18,451 nucleotides of DNA from Bacillota bacterium (GCA_023415595.1 JAEZJW010000211.1:1-18451); one strand, 5' to 3'; shown: positions 6,278-13,411, counted from the first letter of the stretch. A program made the numbers and translations. Notes: generated from the sequence alone by a model not told the origin.

Positions 6278-7948
6278 ATGTTAAATTATAAGAGATATCA
6301 GAGAAATCCGGTAGTCAGCCTTCCGGATAGGCAATGGCCGAATAAGGAGATTGCAAAAGCACCCATCTGGTGCAGCGTTGATTTAAGGGACGGTAACCAG
6401 GCACTGATTGAGCCGATGATCGTAGAAGAGAAGGTCGAATTCTTCCAGCTTCTGGTTAAGCTGGGCTTTAAGGAGATTGAGGTGGGATTTCCCTCAGCCT
6501 CCCAGATTGAATTCGATTTCTTGAGGCAGCTGGTGGACCGCAGGTTAATCCCCGAGGATGTTACTGTTCAGGTATTGGTTCAATGCAGGGAACATCTTCT
6601 GAAGCGTACGTTTGAAGCCCTGGAGGGTGTGAAACGTGCGATCGTTCATATTTATAATTCTACCTCAACACTGCAGAGGGACGTTGTCTTCCATATGAAT
6701 AAAGAGGAGATCAAGCAGATTGCAGTGGAGGGCACGAAGCTCGTTAAGGAATATGCGAAGGATTTCCCGGGAGAAATTATCCTGGAATATTCCCCGGAGA
6801 GCTTTACCGGAACGGAAGTGGAATATGCCCTTGAGGTATGTACTGCGGTTCAGGAGGTGTGGGAACCCACACCGGCGAAGAAAGTAATTTTCAATCTTCC
6901 CGCAACCGTTGAGATGAACACACCCAATGTATATGCTGACCAGATTGAATGGATGGACCGCAACTTTAAGAATAGGGACAGCATCCTGTTAAGTGTGCAC
7001 CCACACAATGACCGTGGAACAGGAGTTGCTATCACAGAGCTGGCCTTGCTTGCGGGAGCGGACCGGGTAGAGGGGACGCTTTTCGGTAATGGAGAGAGGA
7101 CCGGTAATGTTGACATTCTTACATTGGCCTACAACATGTTTTCCCAGGGCATTAACCCGGAACTGAATATCGCTAATATAAATGATATTATAGAAACCTA
7201 TGAAAGACTCTGTAAAATGAAGGTTCATGAAAGGCATCCCTATGCCGGTAAGCTGGTATTTACCGCATTCTCCGGTTCACATCAGGATGCAATTAATAAG
7301 GGCATCAAGGCAATGAGGGAGAGAAACAGTGCTGTCTGGGCTGTTCCGTATCTACCGATCGATCCGGCTGATATCGGAAGACAGTATGAGCCCATCGTCA
7401 GAATTAACAGCCAGTCCGGTAAGGGCGGCGTTGCCTTTATTATGGAAACCAACTTTGGCTTCAAGCTGCCGAAGGCGATGCACAAGGAATTTGCAGATGT
7501 GATTCAATCACTTTCCGAGAAGCAGGGTGAAGTAAGTCCTGATCAGATCTATAATGAGTTCAAGATATGTTACCTGGATAAGAAAGAGCCGCTGCATTTC
7601 AGAAAGTGCAGGTTCGAAGACTTAACGGATCAGGATGATTCCTGTAATACGAAGGCAAGCCTGGTTTACACGAATAATGGAGTTGAGAAGCTCTTCGAAG
7701 CCACCGGTAACGGACCGATCGATGCGGTCTTAATAGGCCTTCAGAAGGAGCTCAGTATCAGTGTGAAGATTCTCGACTACTCCGAGCATGCCCTGGGCGG
7801 TGGCGCAAATGCACAGGCAGCCGCATATATTCAGATGCTGGATATGAGTTCAGGCAAGACGACCTTCGGTGTTGGAATCAGCTCCAATATTACCAGGGCG
7901 TCGATCAGAGCGATCTTCAGTGCGCTGAACCGGTTGAACCTTAACTAG
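6278..7948 (+). CDS. leuA: 2-isopropylmalate synthase (yeast-type LeuA)
   Basis: LeuA condenses acetyl-CoA with 2-oxoisovalerate, the first committed step of leucine synthesis. At 556 residues, with the opening phrase RYQRNPVVSLPDRQWPNK and the spacing seen here, it matches the longer yeast-type subfamily rather than the short bacterial LeuA. The TIM-barrel catalytic domain carries DLRDGNQAL (metal and substrate binding, about residues 35-43) and HPHNDRGTG with metal-ligand histidines 241 and 243. The C-terminal ~125 residues form the LeuA allosteric dimer domain that senses leucine (ending GGGANAQAAAYIQM...FGVGISSNITRASIRAI). AAGGAGG nine bases before ATG 6278 fixes the start. No other leu gene follows; downstream is the giant inverted repeat. 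Confidence 0.96.
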   Translation: MLNYKRYQRNPVVSLPDRQWPNKEIAKAPIWCSVDLRDGNQALIEPMIVEEKVEFFQLLVKLGFKEIEVGFPSASQIEFDFLRQLVDRRLIPEDVTVQVLVQCREHLLKRTFEALEGVKRAIVHIYNSTSTLQRDVVFHMNKEEIKQIAVEGTKLVKEYAKDFPGEIILEYSPESFTGTEVEYALEVCTAVQEVWEPTPAKKVIFNLPATVEMNTPNVYADQIEWMDRNFKNRDSILLSVHPHNDRGTGVAITELALLAGADRVEGTLFGNGERTGNVDILTLAYNMFSQGINPELNIANINDIIETYERLCKMKVHERHPYAGKLVFTAFSGSHQDAINKGIKAMRERNSAVWAVPYLPIDPADIGRQYEPIVRINSQSGKGGVAFIMETNFGFKLPKAMHKEFADVIQSLSEKQGEVSPDQIYNEFKICYLDKKEPLHFRKCRFEDLTDQDDSCNTKASLVYTNNGVEKLFEATGNGPIDAVLIGLQKELSISVKILDYSEHALGGGANAQAAAYIQMLDMSSGKTTFGVGISSNITRASIRAIFSALNRLNLN

Positions 7949-7951
7949 ATT

Positions 7952-8437
7952 GGAGCCTTGAACCCATAGGTTAAAGCATGAGGCCTCGGAGTAATGAACG
8001 GCGGAAGGAGCCTTGAAGCATTAGTTATAGGGGCATAGGGCTTCGAATGAATATAAATGACGAAGGAGCCTTGAACCTGTAGTTTATGGTTATAGGGCAT
8101 TAAGTGTGTATAATGACGGCAGGTGAGCCATGAGACCTCCCACACACACTAATGAGAAGACACAACACCGGATTTGAATGCTGCTATCGGACTGACGTCC
8201 GCTATCATCACACAAATCCGGCAGCATGTCTTCTCAATAGTGCATTAAGGGAGGTCTAAGGCTTCCTACCGTCATTTTTATGCTACGAGCCCTATACGAT
8301 AGATCGTGAGTTCAAGGATCTCCTTCATCATATGATATGTAACGAGCCCCATGCTTAATAATATTGGGTCCAAGGCTCACTTCCGCCGATTTTCAGACAG
8401 TGAAGCCCCATGCCGTTCATCACAGGTTCAAGGCTCC
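7952..8437 (+). repeat. Giant (486-nt) imperfect inverted repeat with tandem-unit arms, possible structured ncRNA
   Basis: This begins four bases after the leuA stop. The two 241-nt arms (7952-8192 and 8197-8437) meet at a TGAC tetraloop. The outermost 13 bases pair perfectly (GGAGCCTTGAACC with GGTTCAAGGCTCC). The tip pairs CGGAC with GTCCG, and between them lie long paired blocks: CGGCGGAAG, GACCTCCC, TGAGAAGACA, CCGGATTTG, and GCTGCTATCGGAC with three mismatches. Small offsets (1-3 nt) cancel so total arm lengths are equal. Each arm is also a head-to-tail series of about four degenerate units beginning GGAGCCTTGAACC-like at 7952, 8007, 8065 and near 8124. Unit spacings of 55-59 nt are not multiples of three, which argues against coding. 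The right end is followed by GTTTTT, as in a terminator. I do not recognise a named RNA or repeat family. Confidence 0.85.
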
Positions 8438-8443
8438 GTTTTT
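8425..8443 (+). terminator. 3' foot of the giant hairpin with U-run, candidate leuA terminator
   Basis: The right foot GGTTCAAGGCTCC (8425-8437) pairs with 7952-7964 and is followed directly by GTTTTT (8438-8443). If the long stem forms, this has the shape of an intrinsic terminator with a 460-nt structured loop. No conventional terminator was found between leuA and 8440. Confidence 0.45.
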
Positions 8444-8623
8444 CAATGTATATTATTTATTAAGGTTAACCTAACAGCTTCTATATTGGGTAAACTATAA
8501 ATGACTTTGGTTTAGCAAAGTACTTAAAATAGTGATAAAGATAAATCGATGCCCTGATTTGACTATTATTACATAAGCTGACTTTTTGATATATCACTAA
8601 CAAACATAAGATAGTTCCCGGGA

Positions 8624-8629
8624 TATAAT
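8624..8629 (+). promoter_or_regulatory. TATAAT box just before the second hairpin
   Basis: A perfect -10 hexamer (GGGATATAATACG) lies about 20 nt before the second large hairpin, so a transcript would start at its foot. No good -35 is seen at 16-18 nt upstream, which keeps this tentative. Confidence 0.35.
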
Positions 8630-8650
8630 ACGAATATTTTGTCGTAGACA

Positions 8651-8862
8651 GGAGCAGTGCGCCTATGCATAGGGATGTGGGCGGATGCCGTAAAACGATT
8701 AGCCATTTTCGAGTAAGTTTTCAGCATGCTAGTTCGTTTCGCGAGCGACCGACGAACCTATCAGGGCGGAGCGAAACGTAATAAACGCATGCTGAAACTT
8801 ACCGAAAATGAGCTTGTTTTATGGCGCTGACCACTTCCCTATGAAAAAGGGCGCACTACTCC
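8651..8862 (+). repeat. Second large (212-nt) imperfect inverted repeat, possible structured ncRNA
   Basis: Paired blocks run inward: GGAGCAGTGCGCC (8651-8663) with 8850-8862 (12 of 13); CATAGGGATGTGG (8668-8680) with 8831-8843 (12 of 13); TAAAAC (8691-8696) with 8816-8821. Then the 26-nt block 8704-8729 pairs with 8787-8810 with two single-base bulges, and CGTTTCGC (8735-8742) pairs with GCGAAACG (8771-8778). The 28-nt apical loop (8743-8770) contains CGACGAACC, which could instead pair with the GTTCGT at 8732-8737. Weaker pairing may extend the foot outward. No open reading frame of note covers it. The pattern GGAGC..TG..CC...ATAGGG echoes the units of the first hairpin. Confidence 0.82.
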
Positions 8863-8959
8863 GTCCTATTGTTATAGGGTTAATATGGTATATCTCTTAC
8901 CTTTCATGGAGATGATAAACAAAAAAGACGGTTTTGGGAAGGATTGGGCAGTGGGGTCC

Positions 8960-8989
8960 TTGACTTTGATATTGCCAAAGTGCTATAAT
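8960..8989 (+). promoter_or_regulatory. Promoter of the teichoic-acid gene cluster
   Basis: TTGACT (8960-8965), an 18-nt spacer and TATAAT (8984-8989) give a strong housekeeping-type promoter. The expected start near 8996 leaves a leader of about 50 nt with GGAGG (9033-9037) eight bases before the ATG at 9045. Confidence 0.75.
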
Positions 8990-9044
8990 TCCTATGCTGC
9001 GATATATAGGTAGCAAATAGTTCCAAACCATTGGAGGAAGCTAT

Positions 9045-9824
9045 ATGATCAGTGTCATAGTTCCTTATCATAAAGGGGAAGCATTTTTAAAGGATTGTTT
9101 GGATAGTCTGAAGGAACAGACATATCGTGAGATAGAGATTTTGCTGATTTGTGATCATGCGAGGGAGGAAGACCTTGGCCTGCTCCCGGAGTATGAAGCG
9201 GAATTTCCTGTTAGAGTATACCACCTGAAGGATAAAACAGGAGTGGCAGCGGCCAGGAACCTGGGGCTCGATATGGCACAGGGCGACTATGTATATTTCC
9301 TGGACAGCGATGATTATCTTACTACAGATACCCTGGAAAAGTTGGTCACAGCAGCTGCGGAACAGGATGATGATATCGTATACGGCAAGAAAAAGCCTAC
9401 CTGGTTTCAGAGAAGTATCTTCCTGGCGCGAAATGAGCAGCAGGATTCTGAGGATGATGAAGAAGAGAATGAAAGCAGTGACGGTGAAAATGCCGAGTTA
9501 AATATGGAAAACGGCGGAGAAGACAGTAAGGAAAGCAGTGATGATTCCTCGGACGAGGATTCTGCCGATAAGGATAATAAGAATGACGGAACCGACGGTG
9601 ACGATGAGGGTCATAATGAGGAAGCTGATTCCGAAGGTGATGACACCTCAGAGGATGAGGAAGAAGCATCAGCTGTAATTCTCACCGAGGAGGAGCTTTC
9701 GATGATGGCTCAGGCCCGTGTTAACCAGGCCTATCGTATTCTGGTGACCAAGAGAAAGGGTATCCGAAATATTTCTGTTTTGAACATCCTTTTAAGCGCA
9801 GCTTTATCGAGGAGAATGGACTGA
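9045..9824 (+). CDS. Glycosyltransferase family 2 domain with acidic insert (5' part of a frameshifted GT2-TagF fusion)
   Basis: The first ~115 residues are a GT-A fold family 2 glycosyltransferase start: ISVIVPYHKGE, then TGVAAARNLGLD, then the metal/nucleotide-binding DSDD at 87-90. Residues ~131-208 are an extremely acidic, Ser/Asp/Glu/Asn/Gly-rich low-complexity stretch. The GT2 domain then appears to resume (NQAYRILVTKRKGIRNISVLNIL). At about 9790 the frame changes: this frame ends in 10 unrelated residues (SAALSRRMD) and TGA. The -1 frame (relative) continues FKRSFIEENGLRFPEGLKYFSDLPF, a typical GT2 acceptor-side segment, straight into the 9869 reading frame. Adding one T to the CCTTTTAAG tract restores a single protein. 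As written it is the truncated first part of a bifunctional GT2 / CDP-glycerol glycerophosphotransferase. Confidence 0.8.
   Translation: MISVIVPYHKGEAFLKDCLDSLKEQTYREIEILLICDHAREEDLGLLPEYEAEFPVRVYHLKDKTGVAAARNLGLDMAQGDYVYFLDSDDYLTTDTLEKLVTAAAEQDDDIVYGKKKPTWFQRSIFLARNEQQDSEDDEEENESSDGENAELNMENGGEDSKESSDDSSDEDSADKDNKNDGTDGDDEGHNEEADSEGDDTSEDEEEASAVILTEEELSMMAQARVNQAYRILVTKRKGIRNISVLNILLSAALSRRMD
9789..9794 (+). other. Frameshift position joining the GT2 and TagF reading frames
   Basis: Upstream translation in the 9045 frame (…NISVLNIL) matches the downstream GT2 continuation in the 9869 frame (FKRSFIEENG…) if the four-T run here had five Ts. The sequence does not form a canonical X-XXY-YYZ slippery heptamer in the upstream frame, so a mutation or a homopolymer sequencing error is more likely than programmed shifting. 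Confidence 0.7.
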
Positions 9825-9868
9825 GATTCCCCGAAGGACTGAAATACTTCTCGGATCTTCCCTTCCTG

Positions 9869-11461
9869 ATGGAAGCATTATCGAAGACTGAGAAGATGAT
9901 GAAGCTTCTCTCTGCAAAATATATCAAACGGAAACATAATGATGCGATAAATTTACCGGCGCTGTCCCAGATTAAGGATCCGAATCGTTTTGATGAGTTT
10001 GCCTCAGTATATTACGAAACCATCCGAAGGATTCCCGCAGATTCTGATCTTAGAAGCCGCCTGGATAGGAAATATATCAATTACTATTCGAAAACCTTTG
10101 CTCCTAAGCTGAAACGCAGCAGGAATGAGAAATGGCGGATGGAATACTTCATTAAGATGAGCGAAATCGTAAGCGGAATGGATAGAGAGCTGATCCATTC
10201 CTTAAAAGGTTACCAGAAGAGAGTTATCAAAGCCCTGATTCGTCGGGATCTGAAGAAATCTCTCCGTATCATTAAAGTTCATCTGGGTTATAGGAAGCTT
10301 AAGACGGTTATTCGTCATAGGAAAGCCATGGCGATGTCTCTCTATATCCATATCTTCTTAAAAAGACCGGTAAAAGAGAACTGGATTCTGTTCGAAAGCT
10401 TTTTTGGAAAGAATTATTCGGATAGCCCGAAGTACATCTATGAGTATCTGGCTAAGAATTATCCGGGCAAATACCGTTCTATCTGGGTGATAGACAAAAG
10501 GAATACCAAAATCCCGTACAGGCATAGAAGGATTAAAAGATTCAGCATCCGTTACTATTATTATCTGGCCAGGTGCGGCTACTTTGTATTCAACAGCAGA
10601 CAGCCGGAATGGGCTGTGAAAAGGCCGGAAAGTATATTCCTTGAAACCTGGCACGGAACACCCCTAAAGAAGCTGGTTTTTGATATCGAGGACATCACTT
10701 CGGCATCACCGAAGTATAAGCAACAGGTTTATAAGCAGTCCAGGGCCTGGGATTATCTGATTGCACCGAATGCCTTTAGCTCGGAGACCTTCCGCAGGTG
10801 CTTTATGTTTGAGAATGCCATGTTGGAAACAGGTTATCCGAGAAATGATATCCTGCATGCGCCGGACCGGGACAAGCTGGCAGTTGATATCAGATGCAAA
10901 CTGGGTATTCCTTCGGATAAGAAGACCATTCTTTATGCTCCTACCTGGAGGGATGACGAATACTACGGCAAGGGTCAGTATAAGTTCGAGCTCCATATGG
11001 ATCTGGATTATATGAAGAGAGAACTGGGGGATGAATATGTCCTCCTGTTAAGAACACATTATTTTATCGCTGATGCACTTGATGTCAGTGGCCTGGATGG
11101 CTTTGCCATCAACTTAAGTAAATATGATGATATCTCGGAGCTGTATCTGATCTCGGATATCTTAATTACGGACTATTCCTCCGTGTTCTTTGATTATGCT
11201 AATTTAAAGCGGCCGATGCTGTTCTTCACCTATGACCTGGAGAAATATCGGGATGTCTTAAGGGGTTTCTATATTGATATCCAGAAGGAGGTACCCGGTC
11301 CTCTGGTATTTACGACCGAAGAGGTAGTGAATGCTGTTAAGGATATTGCTTCCATACAAAAGGAATATGAAGCCAGATATGAGGTTTTCTACAACAGATT
11401 TTGTGAATGGGAAGATGGACATGCATCGCAAAAAGTGGTAGAATCAGTATTTAGTAAGTGA
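9869..11461 (+). CDS. tagF: CDP-glycerol:glycerophosphate glycerophosphotransferase (TagF-like), 3' part of the GT2-TagF fusion
   Basis: This 530-residue frame opens with the tail of the GT2 domain, an alpha-helical basic linker (to about residue 165) and then a full CDP-glycerol glycerophosphotransferase domain. That domain has WILFESFFGKNYSDSPKYIYEYL, the catalytic ETWHGTPLKKL with His262 (this numbering), APTWRDDEYYG, LLRTHYF and DILITDYSSVFFDYA. Such enzymes add glycerol-phosphate from CDP-glycerol to a growing teichoic-acid chain on the inner face of the membrane. ATG 9869 has no ribosome binding site and lies inside the GT2 homology, so independent translation is doubtful. The natural product is probably the fusion beginning at 9045. 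tagG starts 24 nt after the stop. Confidence 0.88.
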   Translation: MEALSKTEKMMKLLSAKYIKRKHNDAINLPALSQIKDPNRFDEFASVYYETIRRIPADSDLRSRLDRKYINYYSKTFAPKLKRSRNEKWRMEYFIKMSEIVSGMDRELIHSLKGYQKRVIKALIRRDLKKSLRIIKVHLGYRKLKTVIRHRKAMAMSLYIHIFLKRPVKENWILFESFFGKNYSDSPKYIYEYLAKNYPGKYRSIWVIDKRNTKIPYRHRRIKRFSIRYYYYLARCGYFVFNSRQPEWAVKRPESIFLETWHGTPLKKLVFDIEDITSASPKYKQQVYKQSRAWDYLIAPNAFSSETFRRCFMFENAMLETGYPRNDILHAPDRDKLAVDIRCKLGIPSDKKTILYAPTWRDDEYYGKGQYKFELHMDLDYMKRELGDEYVLLLRTHYFIADALDVSGLDGFAINLSKYDDISELYLISDILITDYSSVFFDYANLKRPMLFFTYDLEKYRDVLRGFYIDIQKEVPGPLVFTTEEVVNAVKDIASIQKEYEARYEVFYNRFCEWEDGHASQKVVESVFSK

Positions 11462-11485
11462 TTATTAGGAAGAGAGAGGGCTAGC

Positions 11486-12259
11486 GTGGGTAAAGCGATA
11501 AAGAATTTTAATAAATACCGTTTCCTATTGATGGAGCTGGTTAAAAAGGAGATTAAACTGAAATACCGCCGTTCCTATCTGGGAATTCTGTGGACACTGC
11601 TGGAGCCTATCCTAACCACGGCAGTACTAACTATGGTTTTTTCAACGATTTATCAGAAAAAGGACCATATGTTTCCTGTATATATACTGACTGGCCGGTT
11701 ATTATACTCCTACTTTTCTAACTCCACAAAAGCTGCAATGAAAGCCATCCGGGGCAATAGTGCCATGATTAAGAAGGTATATGTACCAAAGTACATATAC
11801 CCCCTTTCCACGACATTGGCAAATTACCTGACCTTCCTGATATCTATGATCGTACTCTTTGGGGCGGCATTGGTTTTCAAAGTGAAGCCTACGGTTCATC
11901 TGTTTGCTGCTGTGATTCCTCTATTCCAGCTTCTGATTCTGTGTCTGGGATTGGGTCTGATACTTTCTACTCTTGCGGTTTTCTTCAGGGATTTGGAATA
12001 TCTGTGGGGTGTCATCCTGATGCTCTTTATGTACACCTCTGCTATTTTTTACAGGATAGAGATTGTTAGTAAAGAAAATCTATGGATTTATAAGTTGAAT
12101 CCATTGTATCAAATTATTGTTAATTTCAGGAACAGTGTCTTTGGCCTACCCATAAACAATGAAGCCCTGCTGTATTCTACAATGTACTGCATCGGAGCAT
12201 TATTGATCGGAATCATACTGTTCTATAAGCAACAGGATAAATTCATCTTGAACATATAA
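11486..12259 (+). CDS. tagG: Teichoic-acid ABC exporter, permease subunit TagG
   Basis: A 257-residue ABC-2 type permease of the polysaccharide/teichoic-acid exporter class. The N-terminal cytosolic amphipathic segment LVKKEIKLKYRRSYLGILWTLLEP is the family hallmark, followed by about six transmembrane helices ending in KQQDKFI. With TagH it flips the undecaprenyl-linked polymer across the membrane. The GTG start at 11486 is preceded by a purine-rich GGAAGAGAGAGGG. It lies between tagF and tagH on the same strand. The call is secure for family; the transported polymer is inferred from the neighbours. Confidence 0.93.
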   Translation: MGKAIKNFNKYRFLLMELVKKEIKLKYRRSYLGILWTLLEPILTTAVLTMVFSTIYQKKDHMFPVYILTGRLLYSYFSNSTKAAMKAIRGNSAMIKKVYVPKYIYPLSTTLANYLTFLISMIVLFGAALVFKVKPTVHLFAAVIPLFQLLILCLGLGLILSTLAVFFRDLEYLWGVILMLFMYTSAIFYRIEIVSKENLWIYKLNPLYQIIVNFRNSVFGLPINNEALLYSTMYCIGALLIGIILFYKQQDKFILNI

Positions 12260-12260
12260 A

Positions 12261-12309
12261 AAGCGAATGATAAATAATTCGCTTGGGATTATAGTTGCCT
12301 GACGGCAAC
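12261..12309 (+). promoter_or_regulatory. Two small hairpins in the tagG-tagH gap
   Basis: AAGCGAAT (12261-12268) pairs with ATTCGCTT (12277-12284). GTTGCC (12294-12299) pairs with GGCAAC (12304-12309) around TGAC. The second ends two bases before the GGAGG of tagH. There is no U-run, so these are unlikely terminators; they may act in mRNA processing or in setting tagG:tagH translation ratio. Confidence 0.35.
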
Positions 12310-12322
12310 CTGGAGGTTTCTA

Positions 12323-13411
12323 GTGAAAAATACGGTCTTAAAAGTTGATAATGTCAGCATGAGATTCAACTTGATGGAAAAGAAAGTCGATAATCTGAAA
12401 GAGTATATCATAAAACTGGTGAAGAAGGAGCTTCGTTACCAGGAATTCTGGGCGCTTAGAAATATATCCTTTTCCATCAGTAGGGGAGACCGTCTGGGGA
12501 TTCTGGGACTTAACGGAGCCGGAAAAAGTACATTGTTAAAGATTATCGCAGGAGTGCTGAAGGCGACCGAAGGAAGTGTAAGTGTCAAGGGTAAGATTGT
12601 ACCGTTATTGGAGCTGGGGGCGGGCTTTGATCCTCAGTATACCGGGGCAGAGAATATCTATCTGTACGGAGCGGTATTAGGATATCCGAAGGATTTTATC
12701 AAAGAAAAATATAACGAGATTGTAGAGTTTTCCGATCTGGGTGATTTTATCCATGTTCCGGTTAAGAATTACTCCTCGGGCATGAAGGCCAGACTGGGCT
12801 TTTCGATCGCTACGGTAGTAGAGCCGGAGATTCTGATCCTGGATGAGGTTCTGTCCGTCGGAGATGCTAAATTTCGTAAGAAGAGTGAGAAGAGAATTCA
12901 GGCAATGTTTGATCAGGGAGTCACCGTATTGTTTGTCTCCCATAATATTGATCAGATCAAACGGATTTGTAATAAAGCAATCCTTCTGGAGCAGGGCAAG
13001 TTAATTGCAGACGGTCCTGTGGAGGAGGTCTGCAGTATCTATGAAGCAATGGTAGGAGATACGGAGCAGGCCGAGGTAAAGAAAGCCAAGAAGAAAAAGA
13101 AAAAGAAGAAAAAGCCGGCTCCTGAGGCAGTGGAAAACCAAACAGTAGAAGCTGCCGAACATAAGGGAGGCACAGTAACGGTGCAGGAGAATCCAACAGC
13201 ACCTGCCGCTGATCCTACGAAGCAAGCAGCAGATGGTGCTGGCGCAGAAGAAGCTGTGGGTAACTTAGAACCGGAAGTACAAGCTGTTGTCAGCATTGAA
13301 TCGGAAGAACAAGCTGTTGTAAGTACTGAATCGGAAGTAAATGCAACCGGAAGCGAAGAGGAAAATGCTAAGGAAAAGGATGCTTCAAAGAATGAAGGAG
13401 GTTTACTATGA
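12323..13411 (+). CDS. tagH: Teichoic-acid ABC exporter, ATP-binding subunit TagH with charged C-terminal tail
   Basis: The 362-residue ATPase has Walker A GLNGAGKST (62-70), signature YSSGMKARL (from 150), Walker B ILILDE (Asp174, Glu175) and the switch histidine in FVSHN. This is the usual arrangement for polysaccharide/teichoic-acid exporters. The GTG start at 12323 follows GGAGG. After about residue 252 comes a lysine-rich run (nine consecutive Lys in a KKAK... stretch), then ~95 residues of Ala/Glu/Val-rich disordered tail. The tail contains a 30-nt direct duplication (13268-13297 and 13298-13327, with a third partial copy). B. subtilis TagH also has a C-terminal extension, but this low-complexity one looks unrelated. 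The stop overlaps the tagD start (ATGA). Confidence 0.93.
   Translation: MKNTVLKVDNVSMRFNLMEKKVDNLKEYIIKLVKKELRYQEFWALRNISFSISRGDRLGILGLNGAGKSTLLKIIAGVLKATEGSVSVKGKIVPLLELGAGFDPQYTGAENIYLYGAVLGYPKDFIKEKYNEIVEFSDLGDFIHVPVKNYSSGMKARLGFSIATVVEPEILILDEVLSVGDAKFRKKSEKRIQAMFDQGVTVLFVSHNIDQIKRICNKAILLEQGKLIADGPVEEVCSIYEAMVGDTEQAEVKKAKKKKKKKKKPAPEAVENQTVEAAEHKGGTVTVQENPTAPAADPTKQAADGAGAEEAVGNLEPEVQAVVSIESEEQAVVSTESEVNATGSEEENAKEKDASKNEGGLL
13268..13339 (+). repeat. 30-nt tandem direct repeat inside the tagH tail
   Basis: Two 30-nt copies (13268-13297, 13298-13327) differ at a handful of positions and are followed by a 12-nt start of a third (GAATCGGAAGTA). Being a multiple of three, they encode repeated E-[PS]-E-[VE]-QAVVS-[IT] units. 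This is consistent with recent tail expansion by slippage. Confidence 0.75.

Noticed and set aside
7945..8145. 66-codon minus-strand open frame over the left arm of the giant hairpin
   Set aside because: It lies in repeats whose 55-59-nt period is not a multiple of three, overlaps the leuA stop, lacks a ribosome binding site and resembles no protein.
8640..8880. Integron attC-like or insertion-sequence end
   Set aside because: No integrase or transposase, no target-site duplication visible, and the 212-nt stem-loop lacks the R''/L'' core-site pattern.
9397..9669. Minus-strand open frame opposite the acidic GT2 insert
   Set aside because: It is the His/Arg/Pro-rich antisense shadow of the Asp/Glu/Ser codons; no start site or homology.
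9783..9800. Programmed -1 ribosomal frameshift in the GT2-TagF gene
   Set aside because: The upstream frame reads ATC-CTT-TTA-AGC, which is not a canonical slippery heptamer, and no strong downstream stem was noticed; mutation or sequence error is simpler.
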